From: Tolypocladium sp. Sup5 PDA-1
Taxonomy: Eukaryota > Ascomycota > Sordariomycetes > Hypocreales > Ophiocordycipitaceae
Assembly: GCA_000750105.3 (NCBI GenBank)
Contig: JPHH03000001.1
Span: 62,001 to 126,000 of the forward strand
Direction of reading: 5' to 3'
Length of the DNA stretch: 64,000 nucleotides
Notes under the pieces: generated by a model
Databases searched by the model: none
What the model was told of the DNA's origin: nothing
The model's input: only the letters and a program-made list of their open reading frames with translations
Part shown: positions 33,878 to 45,258 of the stretch, one piece after another
Position numbering within the stretch: the stretch's first letter is position 1
Layout: every line of letters starts with the position of its first letter
Position numbers and translations under genes: made by a program

Positions 33878-35626
33878 CGTCATGATATCCCGGCCGCTCG
33901 TTGGCCCGCCAGACTCGCCAACCGTGACGATGTTGAAACTCCGCAAACGCGCTGCAGCCAGCCAATCTGTGGCACACGCCGGTATGCACGCAGCCAACGC
34001 CCATGGCCAGAGTCGCTTGGCGTCTGCCTTTGCAGAGATTCCAAGGGCACTCGGGCGTTTCGATGGCTGATCGAGCTTCCGGGATGATATGCTGCCTGCT
34101 GCTGCGCTCAGCGCACTACGATGCGTCACCACTCACAAGCAGAACGAACCCTTCAGTTGTGGTGGAGTCGGCCCATGGTTCAACCGCTCCGACGACTGGC
34201 ACACCAAGACAACCAATAGAGTTGCCGTGATGCCGGCCAACTCAAGTATCAGGACATGGCAAGTCGACTTGTTTGCTTCATTTTCCAGAGCCTGATCGTT
34301 CCAAATAATCGTAAATGACTCATTTTAGCTGCGCATTTCCACGATGCGTCGTGGGCAGTGGACTCCGTCGTGAAGCCGTCCCATTTTCACCATGAAACTG
34401 CACGCGACCAAGTTCAACCCTCCAGGCGGCCAATCTAGGGCTCCAAACAGTCTTTAGTTCGCTTTCTCCAAACTCTAAATCGTGAATGAACATGGTGAAT
34501 GAACATCCAGGCTTGTGCGAACGGCGAGCCGCGACTCACCACGATACTCCTCTCATCACTTACACGCTCGAACTCATACTGTACGGCTCCATCCCCACCA
34601 CACTCTCTCACAAGCTACAATCCACAACCCACAATAGGCAGTCTGTCTCCTTCTCTCACGCAGAAAAATCTGCGCAAGACGCCACCAGCCTCGAGCCTGT
34701 TCCAACGACCTTCCCACCGTGTCATCCAGCGCAACCGCAAGAGCCCCGGCTGGATCCGGCCCCCGTAGCTTCAAGCCTCAACCAATGCCATTCCCGTCGT
34801 CCCACGTGGGCCTACCCTAGAGCCCGCCGGCGCATGACTCGATCTGGCAGGGGCAATCACATGCGACCAGCTGCAGCCAACGACGATCGCTCACTCACTC
34901 ACAGAAACCCACCGCTTACTCACACTCAGGCTCATGCAGGCACTTACACAGTCCACTTAGAAAAAGGCCGCAGACGCCTAATAAATCGCTCCGGTTCTGG
35001 CCTTTGCATGAATTGATTGGCTTCTTTTCCCCGACAAACGGTAAAAATGCCACGAGGAGAGGCAGGAGAAAAGAAAACTCTTCGTTCCGACGCGGCGGGG
35101 CACCGATGCAGCAGCAAGACAAGATGGACCTCTTGTCAGTTGCATGCCTCGACATGGCTGGATGTCACCACGTCCTTTCCATACCATCCCGGCGGGGAAG
35201 ACGAGGGGTCTTGTTGTCACCGCGGACTGGTGTAGCAGCAAAGTTGCCTCTCATGAAAGCCGATTGCTCAAACCTCGAGCGAATGAACTCGTGTGCTGCG
35301 TCTCACGAGCAAGCAAATCTTCATGAACAGAGCAGCAATAATTTTCCAAAAAAACCTATGTATCAAAGGCGGATATGTAATCTAGGGACAAGCAGCGGCG
35401 AAAAAAACGTGACCGGGCCTCATGCACACTCGTGACAAGCGTGAATGCGAACACCGTCAAAGGAGGAAACCGAGCCCAAGTACCAATAACCACGCGCACC
35501 CAAACACCCAGAAACGGCGTGCCAACTCCTCAAAGGAGACAGGTGGTAAAGCCCTTGCCCATCCGGAAAAATGATTTCCACCGAAAAGTAAACACCAAAC
35601 CGTTTGCTTTTATTTCAGTTGGTTCC
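33878..35626. other. 1.7-kb gene-poor region
   Basis: Contains the DUF1308 promoter at the left and the 3' UTR of the Asp f 4-like gene at the right. Open frames here (34486-35016, 35004-35435) have no recognisable domains and biased low-complexity composition. Confidence 0.5.
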
Positions 35627-36520
35627 TTAACCCTGGTAGGCGACGGTGACCTGCAGGTTGGTCTTGCCGGCGGGGAGGTTGAGGCCGACGCCGTCAGCGT
35701 CCTCCATGCCAGCCAGGTAGGCGTTCTTGCCGGTGCCGCCCGGGTAGATGGTGGAGCAGACGCCAGAGCCGCAGACGTTGAGGCCGGGGATGGTGAGGCC
35801 GTACTTGGCGGCGACCAGGCACGAGGCGTCAGCGCCAGACCAGCCACCGTTGGACTCGTTGCCAAAGTCAAACTCAACCCAGGTGCCGGCAAACTGGCCG
35901 AAGCTAGTCAGGGACAGCTCGCCGGGGCCGCAAGAGCAGCCGCCCTGGGTGTTGGCGTCGGCGGCGACGACCTGGCTGCCGCCGGCAGGCAGATCGAAGT
36001 TGAGGGCTTGGTTACCCTTGAAGAAGCCGTTGATGCCGTTGTCGGGGCCGATCTTGTTCCAGCAGGCGCACTTCTGGTCCTGGCTGCCGGCGTTGCTGAA
36101 GGTGGTGGTGTAGTCGTACTGGCTGGCGATGCTGCTCTGGACGAGCATCATGTTGCAGCCGTAGTTGCCAGCAGTGCCGACGTTGCCCTTGTAGGCGATC
36201 TCGGCAGCGGTGGCGCGCTTGCTGGCCTGGCCGCCGCAGAAGGGCGTGTAGACGCTGGCACCGGTGCCGGAGCCAGAGCCGGAGGGGCTCGACGCCTGGG
36301 GCGTGGCCTGGGCGGTAGGCGTCGTGGCAGCAGGCGCCACAACAGAGGTCGGGGCGACGGCGGCCTTGATGGGAGCGGGAGGCGCGGGCTTCTTGGCGAC
36401 GAAGAAGTCGGTGCGCTTGTCAAGGGCGGAGCGGTGAATGTGCTTGTGAGCGTGGCCGCTGGGGTGGGCCGCAACGCCGAGGGCGGCGGCCAGGAGGAGA
36501 GTCGTCGCGGAGACCTTCAT
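35627..36520 (-). CDS. Secreted Asp f 4-like protein
   Basis: An intronless minus-strand gene encodes 297 aa. The N-terminus MKVSATTLLLAAALGVAA is a signal peptide. A His-rich stretch and a dibasic LDKR site (possible Kex2 processing) follow, then an Ala/Pro/Thr-rich linker. The C-terminal ~190 residues form the conserved domain, with Cys-rich motifs YTPFCGG, GNYGCNMMLV, DQKCACWNKIG, GGCSCGPGE, WVEFDFGNESNGGWSGAD and YPGGTGKNAYLAGMED. This is the domain of the Aspergillus allergen Asp f 4 family, found widely in ascomycetes. Its biochemical role is not settled and cell-wall association has been suggested. The protein should be extracellular. The start at 36520 is chosen because it begins the signal peptide. 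Confidence 0.9.
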   Translation of the reverse strand: MKVSATTLLLAAALGVAAHPSGHAHKHIHRSALDKRTDFFVAKKPAPPAPIKAAVAPTSVVAPAATTPTAQATPQASSPSGSGSGTGASVYTPFCGGQASKRATAAEIAYKGNVGTAGNYGCNMMLVQSSIASQYDYTTTFSNAGSQDQKCACWNKIGPDNGINGFFKGNQALNFDLPAGGSQVVAADANTQGGCSCGPGELSLTSFGQFAGTWVEFDFGNESNGGWSGADASCLVAAKYGLTIPGLNVCGSGVCSTIYPGGTGKNAYLAGMEDADGVGLNLPAGKTNLQVTVAYQG

Positions 36521-39381
36521 GGTGTCTGAGGTACGAGTGTGTACGTGTGCTTTTGTGTAAAGCCTGTTGATGCTATCGTCGTTGTCGCGACGGTTCGTAT
36601 TGCCAGAATACGATGCGGTGCCGAGGGCGACCTTGTTAACCAAAATGAGCTGGCGTCGGACTGGTTTGCGTCAAGGAGCGTGTTGTTTTGTTCTCTGCGC
36701 GAGGCGAGAGTCGTTGAGGCGAGAGAAAGGATGAGGGACAAAGAGCGTGATCCGGCACAGCGGCGGTGAGTTTGTAAGGAATGACTTGAAGGGCAAGGAA
36801 GGGCTGGGAAGATTGAGTTGGATGAAGGATCGTGGAGAGAAGGGGAAGGGAAACGAAACGGGGCGTTCGCGGGAGGGAGATGAGCATTATTAAGGTGGGC
36901 AGGGGAAACGGCAGTGGCCTGGAAGCCCAGCGCTGCGAGGGCGGACAGTGCGTGCTCTCAGTGGTGGAGGGCCCCTGTCCCTCTAGGGCCGACTGGTGCT
37001 GTGGATGGCCCACAACGCCCAGGGGTAGGTGCGCGACTGATCCAATGGGGGCCCGGCAACGCAGCTAAGCTCATCGGCGGCTGCCAGGAACATGGGGCTT
37101 CTCATTGGCCAATGGGCCTAGCCGCTGGGTCCGTCTGGTGGGCACGCGGTCGCCTCTGCACAGTGCCAGGGCAGCAGCCCCTGGATCCTGCTTCGGTGCT
37201 CTTTTCGCTGCGGGCGGCATCGTGACCGAGAACCATGGCGGACCTGAGGCCATTCACGATGCCCTGAGTCGCCGCGCGTCCGTCCGCCCACCCGCTATGG
37301 ACCCAGCCGGGCCACAGTGCGGTAACCTGAAGCACCGAATCGCAGCCATGGCGGTGCCTCCGTTCCTGGGCATGGACCTACATTGTACGGATGGCGCTGA
37401 CCGAGACTGCTTGACCTGCTCACCTGCCGCATGAACCGAGGCCTCCATCACCGAGGTGGCCGATGGAGACTTGTGCTGGAAAACTCAGTTGGTGTGAGGC
37501 CTTTCTTTGCTTCTTCTCGCCGTCTTTGTTGCTTCCTTGTCCGCGACCTTTCTCGCTCATGTCACCACGTCTCCATGATCCGTCCCAGCCATTGCCACGT
37601 CTGAGCCAGCTTGGCCAGTCCCACTGCCAACTGGCGATTCCGCTGCAGCGGAAGCCCATCCAGCGGCCCACACGTGTAGTGGTTCCGCCGTCGTGGAACG
37701 CCCTGGACCACCAACGCCCGCCAACGCCCACCAGCGTCGGCTGCCTGCCGGTCGCTCCATCGCCCGCTGACAGCACACACAGTACCGATTCTCGTGTCGG
37801 TCTGCACGTGCTGGTCGCCGGCTGCCCAAGCCCAACATTTCTTCCCGTAGGTATGAGTTGGTCCAGCGACAGAGGGCGCGCAAGCCCTTGGTCTCGTCGT
37901 CGTGGCCGTCTCCTCCTCCCCCCTTCGTTGTCCCCGTGACTGAGCAAGCGCCCGTGGCTCAAACAGGCCAAAACATGCCATTATTGGTGCCAGCGCCCGC
38001 CTCTGGAATGAACGCCCGCGTACGAAGAGTACGAGGTAGCCTAGCAGCTAGTTATTGCGGCCCCCCCTCGGCGTTGCAGGGAGCCTTCGGGGTTGCTTGT
38101 TGGTTGGGCCATGGGAAATGAGTGCCGCTGCGGCCAACCTGCGACCAAGGCCAAGCGCCTGACCCGCACACGGCAAGCGGTAAAGGGCGGCAGATCTGGC
38201 AACGTACTCGTACGACGAACTGGTAAAATTAGCATCCCAGCAATCTGATAAGCTCCATGAAGATCCTGTCGAATCTTCACGACAAGGGATGCTCCGTCTG
38301 GTGTCCGCAGCAGCCGAGCGTTTTCTCTCCCTCGTGCAAACAATAATGGTCGTCTAGGACTACGGACTAACAGAGTCTATTGATACATATGTACGGCAAT
38401 GTCTGCGTTTCTCGCCCTGAGACATCAACATCAGACAGCCGAGTCCTGAATTCTACTCGTAGTCCGTAGGCCTAGATGGCATTCAATTTTCCCTCCGACA
38501 TGTCTCGGCTAGCTCGATTGCTTGGCAGCGGCTGCCTCTGCCGTCGCTCTCTGCTGCTCCCCTCAGCCGTACTTTGAAACAGCACCTATCCATCTCTCCT
38601 CGGCAACCCTGTCCCGTCAACGACTCAACACCAGCAAACAATGGCCCACGGCTCCGCGTAAGCTCGTGATCCTAGCGTCGCGATGCTCCGCCGCTGCCGC
38701 TGTCGCAGCCGTCCGGAGGGGCCCGGGATGCGGAAAGCTTGACCCGTTCGCGTCCCGCAGGCCGCAGCAGCACCCTTGTCCCTGCTTCAACACCCCGGAC
38801 ATACCGAGCTTGGACATGGTCTGAATCCGCCTTCACAGAACTTGCATTTCCAGCATGAAGATAGAAAGTATACCCATAGCTACACCATTCACGACTCGTT
38901 GCCGCGGCTGTACCTGATGCACGCATCGTTCGTCTGCCATGCACTGTCAAACGAAACGACGACGACCAGCATGCAAATCCGATGGCATGCATTCCCGATC
39001 TCGCGGTGGGGAGAAACAAGCGGATCCTAACCAACCTCCTGCATCCACAGCTTGTGGGACCTCCAACATCGCCACCGGAGACCTTCCTTGTAGTGACCCT
39101 TGCGTGACGAATCTCGACCGCTCTGCTTGGTTCATGCATGGCTATGCCTCGTATTGCGTCGCTACACATATTCCGTACTTCGTGCGGCTGTAGTCCGTAC
39201 TGCTACAAGGGATAAAAAAAGAACAAAGACATCGAGATGCTCCTGCGCCGTGCCGGTATCCATCTGGCCCAGTGGATCCATTTCCACTGCTTGCTTGTAG
39301 TAATACTCCCAGAGCCCCTATCATCGCTGTCGTTCTGTCGCTGGCTGACTTGCTGTCGCCTTCGCTTCACACCCAGTCCCC
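36521..39381. other. 2.9-kb gene-poor region
   Basis: Holds the promoter of the Asp f 4-like gene at its left end. The rest shows only overlapping open frames of unnatural composition on both strands (for example 37420-37971 minus) and scattered intergenic words such as TAGTCCGTA near 38459 and 39190. No gene is supported. Confidence 0.5.
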
Positions 39382-42300
39382 TTAAAAGTAGCTCCTCATT
39401 GCGTCTTCGTACCCAGCCCCCCCTCGGAGATCTCGCCCAAACTTGGCGTGCACGTCCAAGACCTGCCTGATGTGCCGCATGCTGAACGATTCGCCCTTGC
39501 TAACAGCCAGGTCCTGTGCGGATCCCACCACATTCTTGATCTCGCGGCCGTTGAGATCGTGCTTGGCCAGGTCGTTCAACTCCTCGTCGGTGAACGGCTG
39601 CAGCTCTAGCTTGCCCAGAGCCTTGATCCTGTCGATGAACATCTTGAATATGGTCTTCTTGGCCTTGGCATCAAGAGCATCGTACCGCAGAGCGACGTGG
39701 ATGCGAGATTGAAAGGCTTCGTCGAAAGTCTATCAAGGCACACAGTCAGTTCACGATGTCTCGTCATTTGACTTGGAATCGGAGAGGGGGAGGACAGTGT
39801 TGAATGGCGTACCTCGACGCGGTTGGTCGTGAGAAACAAGATGCCCTGAAAGTATTCCAGCTGGCGCAGAAAGATGCTCACCAGGGCATTGCGATGAATG
39901 TCCTGCATGTTACGCTTCTCCAGAAAGACGTCGGCCTCGTCGAGGAGCAAAATCGCGCCCCATGCATGGCAAATGTCCAGAATCTTCTGGAGCTCTGCTT
40001 CTAGATATCGAGAGTCAGTCCCCAGCTCGCCCGCCGAGGCCATGTACAGCGGACACTTAAGCAGCTCGCTGATGCCTTCCGCCGTCAGCGTCTTGCCTGT
40101 TCCCGGAGGTCCATGGAGAACCGCTATTGTAGCCCTGTCAGCATCTCATCGTAACGACGCCTGATTCCATGGGAACACTTACTGACGAGCCCCTTGCCCT
40201 TGCCCTGAATCACGTCGTCAATCGTCTGCGCCGCGTGGTACTTGCGGGACTGGACGAGTGCCTGTATCAGGTCCTTGGTCTCCGGCTCGAGCACCAGCGA
40301 CTCCCATGCCTTTTCGTTCCACTTGATGTCCTTTACGCCAGAAACGGAAAACTCCAGCCACTGCTTCTCCGAGAATGCAAACCCAAACACCACTGGAGAC
40401 GCAATCAGGTAATCCTCCTCCGTGAGGTCTGGCAGCGCCTCGGCGGGCATCTCCGCGGGTGTCTCGGTTACCAGTTCCCCAGTCGTGGAGTTTTCGCTCG
40501 ACAGCTTGTCGCTCTTGGTGTCGTCCTTGGCCGGGAGTGACTGCAATGCCGTCTCCTTCGGTTCTTCTTCCACCTGCCCCTTTGGGATTTTGGCCACGAA
40601 CACATCGCCCTTTTCATTCTTGAAGATCTTGGACACGAACTCGATCTTCTCGAGTTCCGCATCCGCACCCGCACCCCCATCGGAGGTCTCGCACTCGCAG
40701 CACCGGGATTCGTCGCTTGACAGCCCGTCGTCCGAGAGGATGTCATGGTCCTTGGGCCGAACCTGCGAAACGGAGTAGTTGGGGTTGATGCGCCTGAAAA
40801 TGGCTGGGTCCACCATGATTCGGCTCTGCTGCACGTTGAACTTGATGATCGATCCTTTCTTGCGCTTCATGTACGCGATCCCCGAGTATGACTTGTAGTG
40901 CACGCCGTTCAAGGCCACAAACTTCTTGCCCCGCTCAATGAGGTCTTGTCGGACCTGAGCTTGCTCCTTGTGATACTTGAGTGGGTAGCAGGGCAGGCTC
41001 GTGATCTTTCTCGCGCCCTGAAACTCTGGAATCTCTTCCCCCAAGGAGCCGTAGCCAAACTTCTTGCCGTCGTACTCGAGGTATTTTCCCTCAATGAAGT
41101 AAAAGTCGCCCCGCATAATGGTGGACTGGTGATACGCCATGTCTACTTTAAACACCCTCGGGTCCTCGACGGAGCCATAGGTCGTTCCGTAGGCGAGCGT
41201 GTTCGGCTTCCAGAGCGCCCAGAGCAAGTCGAACGTGATGACGCCGCTCTCGAGCATCGGATAAAGGCTCTCCTTTGTCTTGGCGTAGTCCTTGTCCAGG
41301 TACTTTATCAGCACCTTAAGCTGCTTTCGCTTGCTCTCAAGGCGGGTCCCGTTCTTCTTGCGCTCCTTCTTATCGTCGCCGGCCGGTTCCGCCCTTCTGA
41401 GGTGCTTCAGGTGCGTGCGGAAGTCTTCCAAGTACAAGAAGAGCAGGTTGGGGTCTAGCTTTGGTGTTTCGTCAACCAAGCTCGCTCCACGCACATTGCC
41501 AATCACGTCCTGCAGGCACTCGCGCAGAAGCTTGCTCCGGATATCCACAAACGTCGCCCGGAACTTTCCATCGCAGTCAAAGGTTCGTCGAACGTGGAAT
41601 ATGTACTCGTCGTATAGAGAGCCCATGGCCATGTCAGCCGTGTCCTGAAGCTTGTAGGTGTAGAGATTGGTATCCCAAATCCAGTCCACCCGCTTGAAGT
41701 CAGCCTTGGTGCCCCTTTTCGGCCTTCTTCGTCCATCGCCTTGTGACTTTGCGCTGCCATGGTCGATGCCAGGCTCCTGTAACTGCATACGTGCAAGCAT
41801 TTGACGATGGAAACCTCTTGCATTTGAGGGGCCGACACCGGCGCGACCCGAGCGGCGAGGTTGCGGAAGGCCGGCAGAGGCGGACTGACTGGAAGGATTG
41901 CCACTTGTGACAGGCATGAGGCTGCTAGAGCGCCCGCCTGGGAGACCGAATCCTACCGGGATGGTCGGTGTAATGCCGTAGGACAATCCACTGGTTCCCA
42001 GGTTGGAGATGCCCGTAGGCTGAGCCATTTGCGATTGAAGTTGCGACATTTGAAGCTCTAGGCGATCGATATGGTCATATAGGTCGTCCTTGGCCGCATC
42101 TTTCCCGTCTCCACGGCCGCCAGCACTGCGGCGTCCCCCATCATCTTCGTCAGAGGATACCGAACCAGATGAGCCAGAGTCCGAGTCTGAACTGTCTTCT
42201 GCTTGCTTCTTACCATGCGCCGACTTCTTTGGGCGACGCTTTGCCTTGGCCTTGCGGGGTTGTGTCTGCTTCTTGGAGCCATGCGCAGGCTTCTTCTTGG

Positions 42301-42655
42301 GCCCGTCTGGCGCTGCACCAGAATCCGAGTCGACTGAGCTGCTGTCCGACTCTGTTGAGCTTCTTGCTGCGTCGTCTTCTGAGTCGGAATCGCTGTTATC
42401 GGCCTGCGAAATCACCCTGGGGAGTTTGGAGCTGCCCCGATGGTGCTTCTTTGACCGTGTCGCCTTGCTGGCCTTGCGGGAAGAAGGCTCTGAGCCCTTG
42501 ACCCGTTTCTTAGACTCGACTTGAGGCTTCTCCGCTCCGTCGGGGCTCTTCTTGCTCGACTTGCCTGTCTCTGTCTTGAGGTCCTCGGTGGCAATCTGGT
42601 GGGACACCGGCTCCTTTCGGCAATCCGGCGGGACAGAGGTACCGTGAGACTCCAT
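39382..42655 (-). CDS. Large AAA ATPase with disordered basic N-terminus
   Basis: Three exons on the minus strand, 42655-40183, 40123-39813 and 39729-39382, encode 1043 aa. Residues 1 to about 190 are a Lys/Ser/Asp-rich low-complexity region with many basic patches (KKHHRGSSK, KAKRRPKKSAHGKK) and no fold visible. The middle carries the conserved N-terminal domain found in a large fungal AAA family (IKYLDKDYAKTKESLYPML, YGTTYGSVEDPRVFKVD). The AAA module has Walker A GPPGTGKT at 829-836, Walker B ILLLDEADVF near 882-891, an N-rich sensor-1 segment FLTTNRVE and an Arg in FQSRIHVAL. A lid domain follows to the end (LNGREIKNVVGSAQ). It is an ATP-driven remodeller of unknown substrate. The basic tail suggests nuclear or nucleic-acid association, as inference. 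Introns are 59 and 83 nt. Confidence 0.88.
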
Positions 42656-45258
42656 TTTCAGCTGAAATCAAATGTCGTCTGTCCCTTCACGGCGAGGTGG
42701 CCTGCAAGGTCTGGATGGTCTCAGTGGCTGTAGCGAAGAGAGTTGATCAACGGATATGCGTGAGCCTCCCTCCGTCACTGGAAAGCGAGGTGGGTGTGCA
42801 GTGTGCGAGCCGCTGCACCACGCCAGAAATCAGTTCCTTGGCCGCTCTCGCAAACGGTTATGTCGGAAGAGCGCTTACAAGTCAGTTGCGTTCAAGATAT
42901 GCCACGCTGATGCTGTCTCGACTGCGATACGGCAGCAAGAGGGTCGAGCTGAGTGCAACAGTTCAGTAATACGTAGAGATGCTGGAATAGACGGCGAGAT
43001 GGATGCTAATGCGAGCTTGTGGCTCCAGTATCGAGGGATTCGGGAGCGACAGGGCAATGAATATGGGATTCGTCGAATCGAATGTGGCAGGCGCCGTTGG
43101 CGAAGCGATGATGGACCAACAGCAAGGGCACGAGGGAAAGAGAAGGAGAGGCGGCGGCGGCAAAGCTGAGAAAAAAAAAACACGCCAAATACTGCTGCAA
43201 CAGGATCGGTGCTTTCCAAGTTGGTCTGTTGGCGGCGGCTGTGGAAGTGAATCGCGGAACGTAGGGCTGGACGAGAGGCAAGCAGATATGCGGAGGCTAC
43301 AGGCAACAGGCGGGCGCGTGCAGGTAGACTAGACCAGAGCAGCTGCCTCACCCAGGCAGGAAGGAAGACCGTCTCGTTTGAGTCTCGGTTTGCGCCTGGC
43401 CTCTGTTTTCTGTGCCTGACTCAAGCCGTCCAGTCACTTGTCGTCAGTATCGGGTCAACCCCTGGCTGGCGGCCAAGGTGCGTGTGGTCGATGCTGACGA
43501 TCGATATTTAGGTCCCGAGCGAGCCTCGAGGTAGGCACTGTAGGATATCACAAAGTCCGGCAGCGGAGGGAGAGCAGCAAGACCAACACCGCAGGCGAAA
43601 AGGCGACCGTGAACGACACGAGCAGCCAACCGAGAGAAGCGGCCGCCGTTTTAAACACCGTCGCGATTCGAGTCGGCCGGTCCCCTGTGCGACGCGAGTG
43701 ACGTGACTGCGTGCGGCCATGCTGGCGACCTGTTGGCAGCGGCGGCCCAATGAGACGGCCATGCGTGGCTCAGCGTCGTGCGAGATACCACCGGGACGCA
43801 TCCAATGCACCCGGCCATCCAGTCAGGCACCCACCGGGACGCAGAGGCGGCCACGCAAGGCCCAGGTGGCCAGCCGGTCGCCGGCAGCACGCATCTCCAG
43901 GTCCGGCTCCAGCTCCACCACGCACTCGCTGCGGTCACCGCCGACCGGTGTATGGAGGCCGCAGGCGAGCGAGCTTCCGCTTTGGAGACGCCGTCGACGA
44001 GTGACTGGCTGACTGGCTGCGCCGGGCCGCGGCTGCGTCTCCCAAGGCGTTCTTGGTCGTGCCCGTCGCCTCTCGCTCGACTCCTGGAGGCGTCTGCTGC
44101 CAACGGTTCGGGCAGGGCGGAACGAGGCGCGAACTGAACAAGTCAGCCGGCATGACGCCGACGACGATTGGCCCGGGTCGATGGTGGCTGCCTCCGGGCC
44201 ACGACCATTGTTGGGTCTCACGACTAGCGAGCCTGGCCATCACCGAGCCCATCCACGGGCCCGTCCACCCAATGCCTCTCCAGGCACGGATTCCCATCGT
44301 CGTCGCCAAGGTACATGCTGGGCACGAGGACACGGGAGCGGTGCATCGCTTGGCTGTGTAGCGCTGGGGCATGTGGAATCGTGCATGTGCTGTTGTAATA
44401 GGCCAACTGGCAGCGCCCTCGTCATCTATGGCATATTTCCCGAGGCTTCAGTAGGAAGAGTTAAAGCCGTATACGGAATGCCCAGCAAAGGACAGACGTT
44501 CGGCTCCGCGTCCTCAGCCGCCGGGCCGGCGTACGTGCTCCTCGTCGGATCCATGCTGGGAGGAAACGCAGGAGGCGGAAGCCGCCCGTGCGAGAGGTCC
44601 GCGGGGGTTCTGAAATATTAATAGCTTCAGGCGGCAGTGGAGCCTCACCGAGATTGTGTACTTGTAAGTGGCCGTCTTCTGGGCCTCGTTTCTAATCACG
44701 TGGTAGGGCACTGGGTCACCGCTTAGGTTCTTCAGGCATAAATTAACGTACGCCGAGACAGTTCCATTCGACCTGGATAGTCTAGATATTGATTGCCACC
44801 CAGTCTACGATGTCGGATAGGACAAGGCAGCTGAAAGGTTCCAGGTTGCGGGCGGAGCGCTGAATCATGTGTTCAATAGCGCTGGAGCTGTGCTTCCAGT
44901 TGGTGCATTAGCAGCAACGGCAGCGTTCAGCTCCACCCGACGGCCTGGAAATCGAGATGTGGCTTGCGCTGCACCCAATTAATAACTGCCCTTGCGCGAC
45001 GTCATTTCGAGCTTCCCTCGTTCGAGCTAGGTGATGGGAGCAGCTGAGAGAGACTTCCAAGGCCAGAGCTTCGTCCACCCCTCTCACCTCGCCTCACGTC
45101 CGTCGAGCAACGAACGCATCATCATCGCGGCGGTCAAGGGAGCATTCGCAACTCTCCGCCATCTTCACAGACATCGCGACCCGCGAATCGACCAGACGCA
45201 CTCCTCTGCCGTCGCATATCCATCGACGTTGCCCTGCTGGCAGTGAGAAGAGGCGGCG
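42656..45258. other. 2.6-kb divergent intergenic region
   Basis: Lies between the AAA ATPase ATG (minus) and the YVC1 first exon (plus), so it holds both promoters. Overlapping open frames occur on both strands between 43500 and 44620, but none has a domain. No gene supported. Confidence 0.5.

Noticed and set aside
35432..36529. 365-codon plus-strand frame over the Asp f 4-like gene
   Set aside because: Gly/Ala/Val-rich shadow of the antisense strand. No start context or domain.
37420..37971. Arg/Trp/Gly-rich 183-codon minus-strand frame in a spacer
   Set aside because: Unnatural composition, no recognisable domain and no splice structure. Chance frame in GC-rich DNA.
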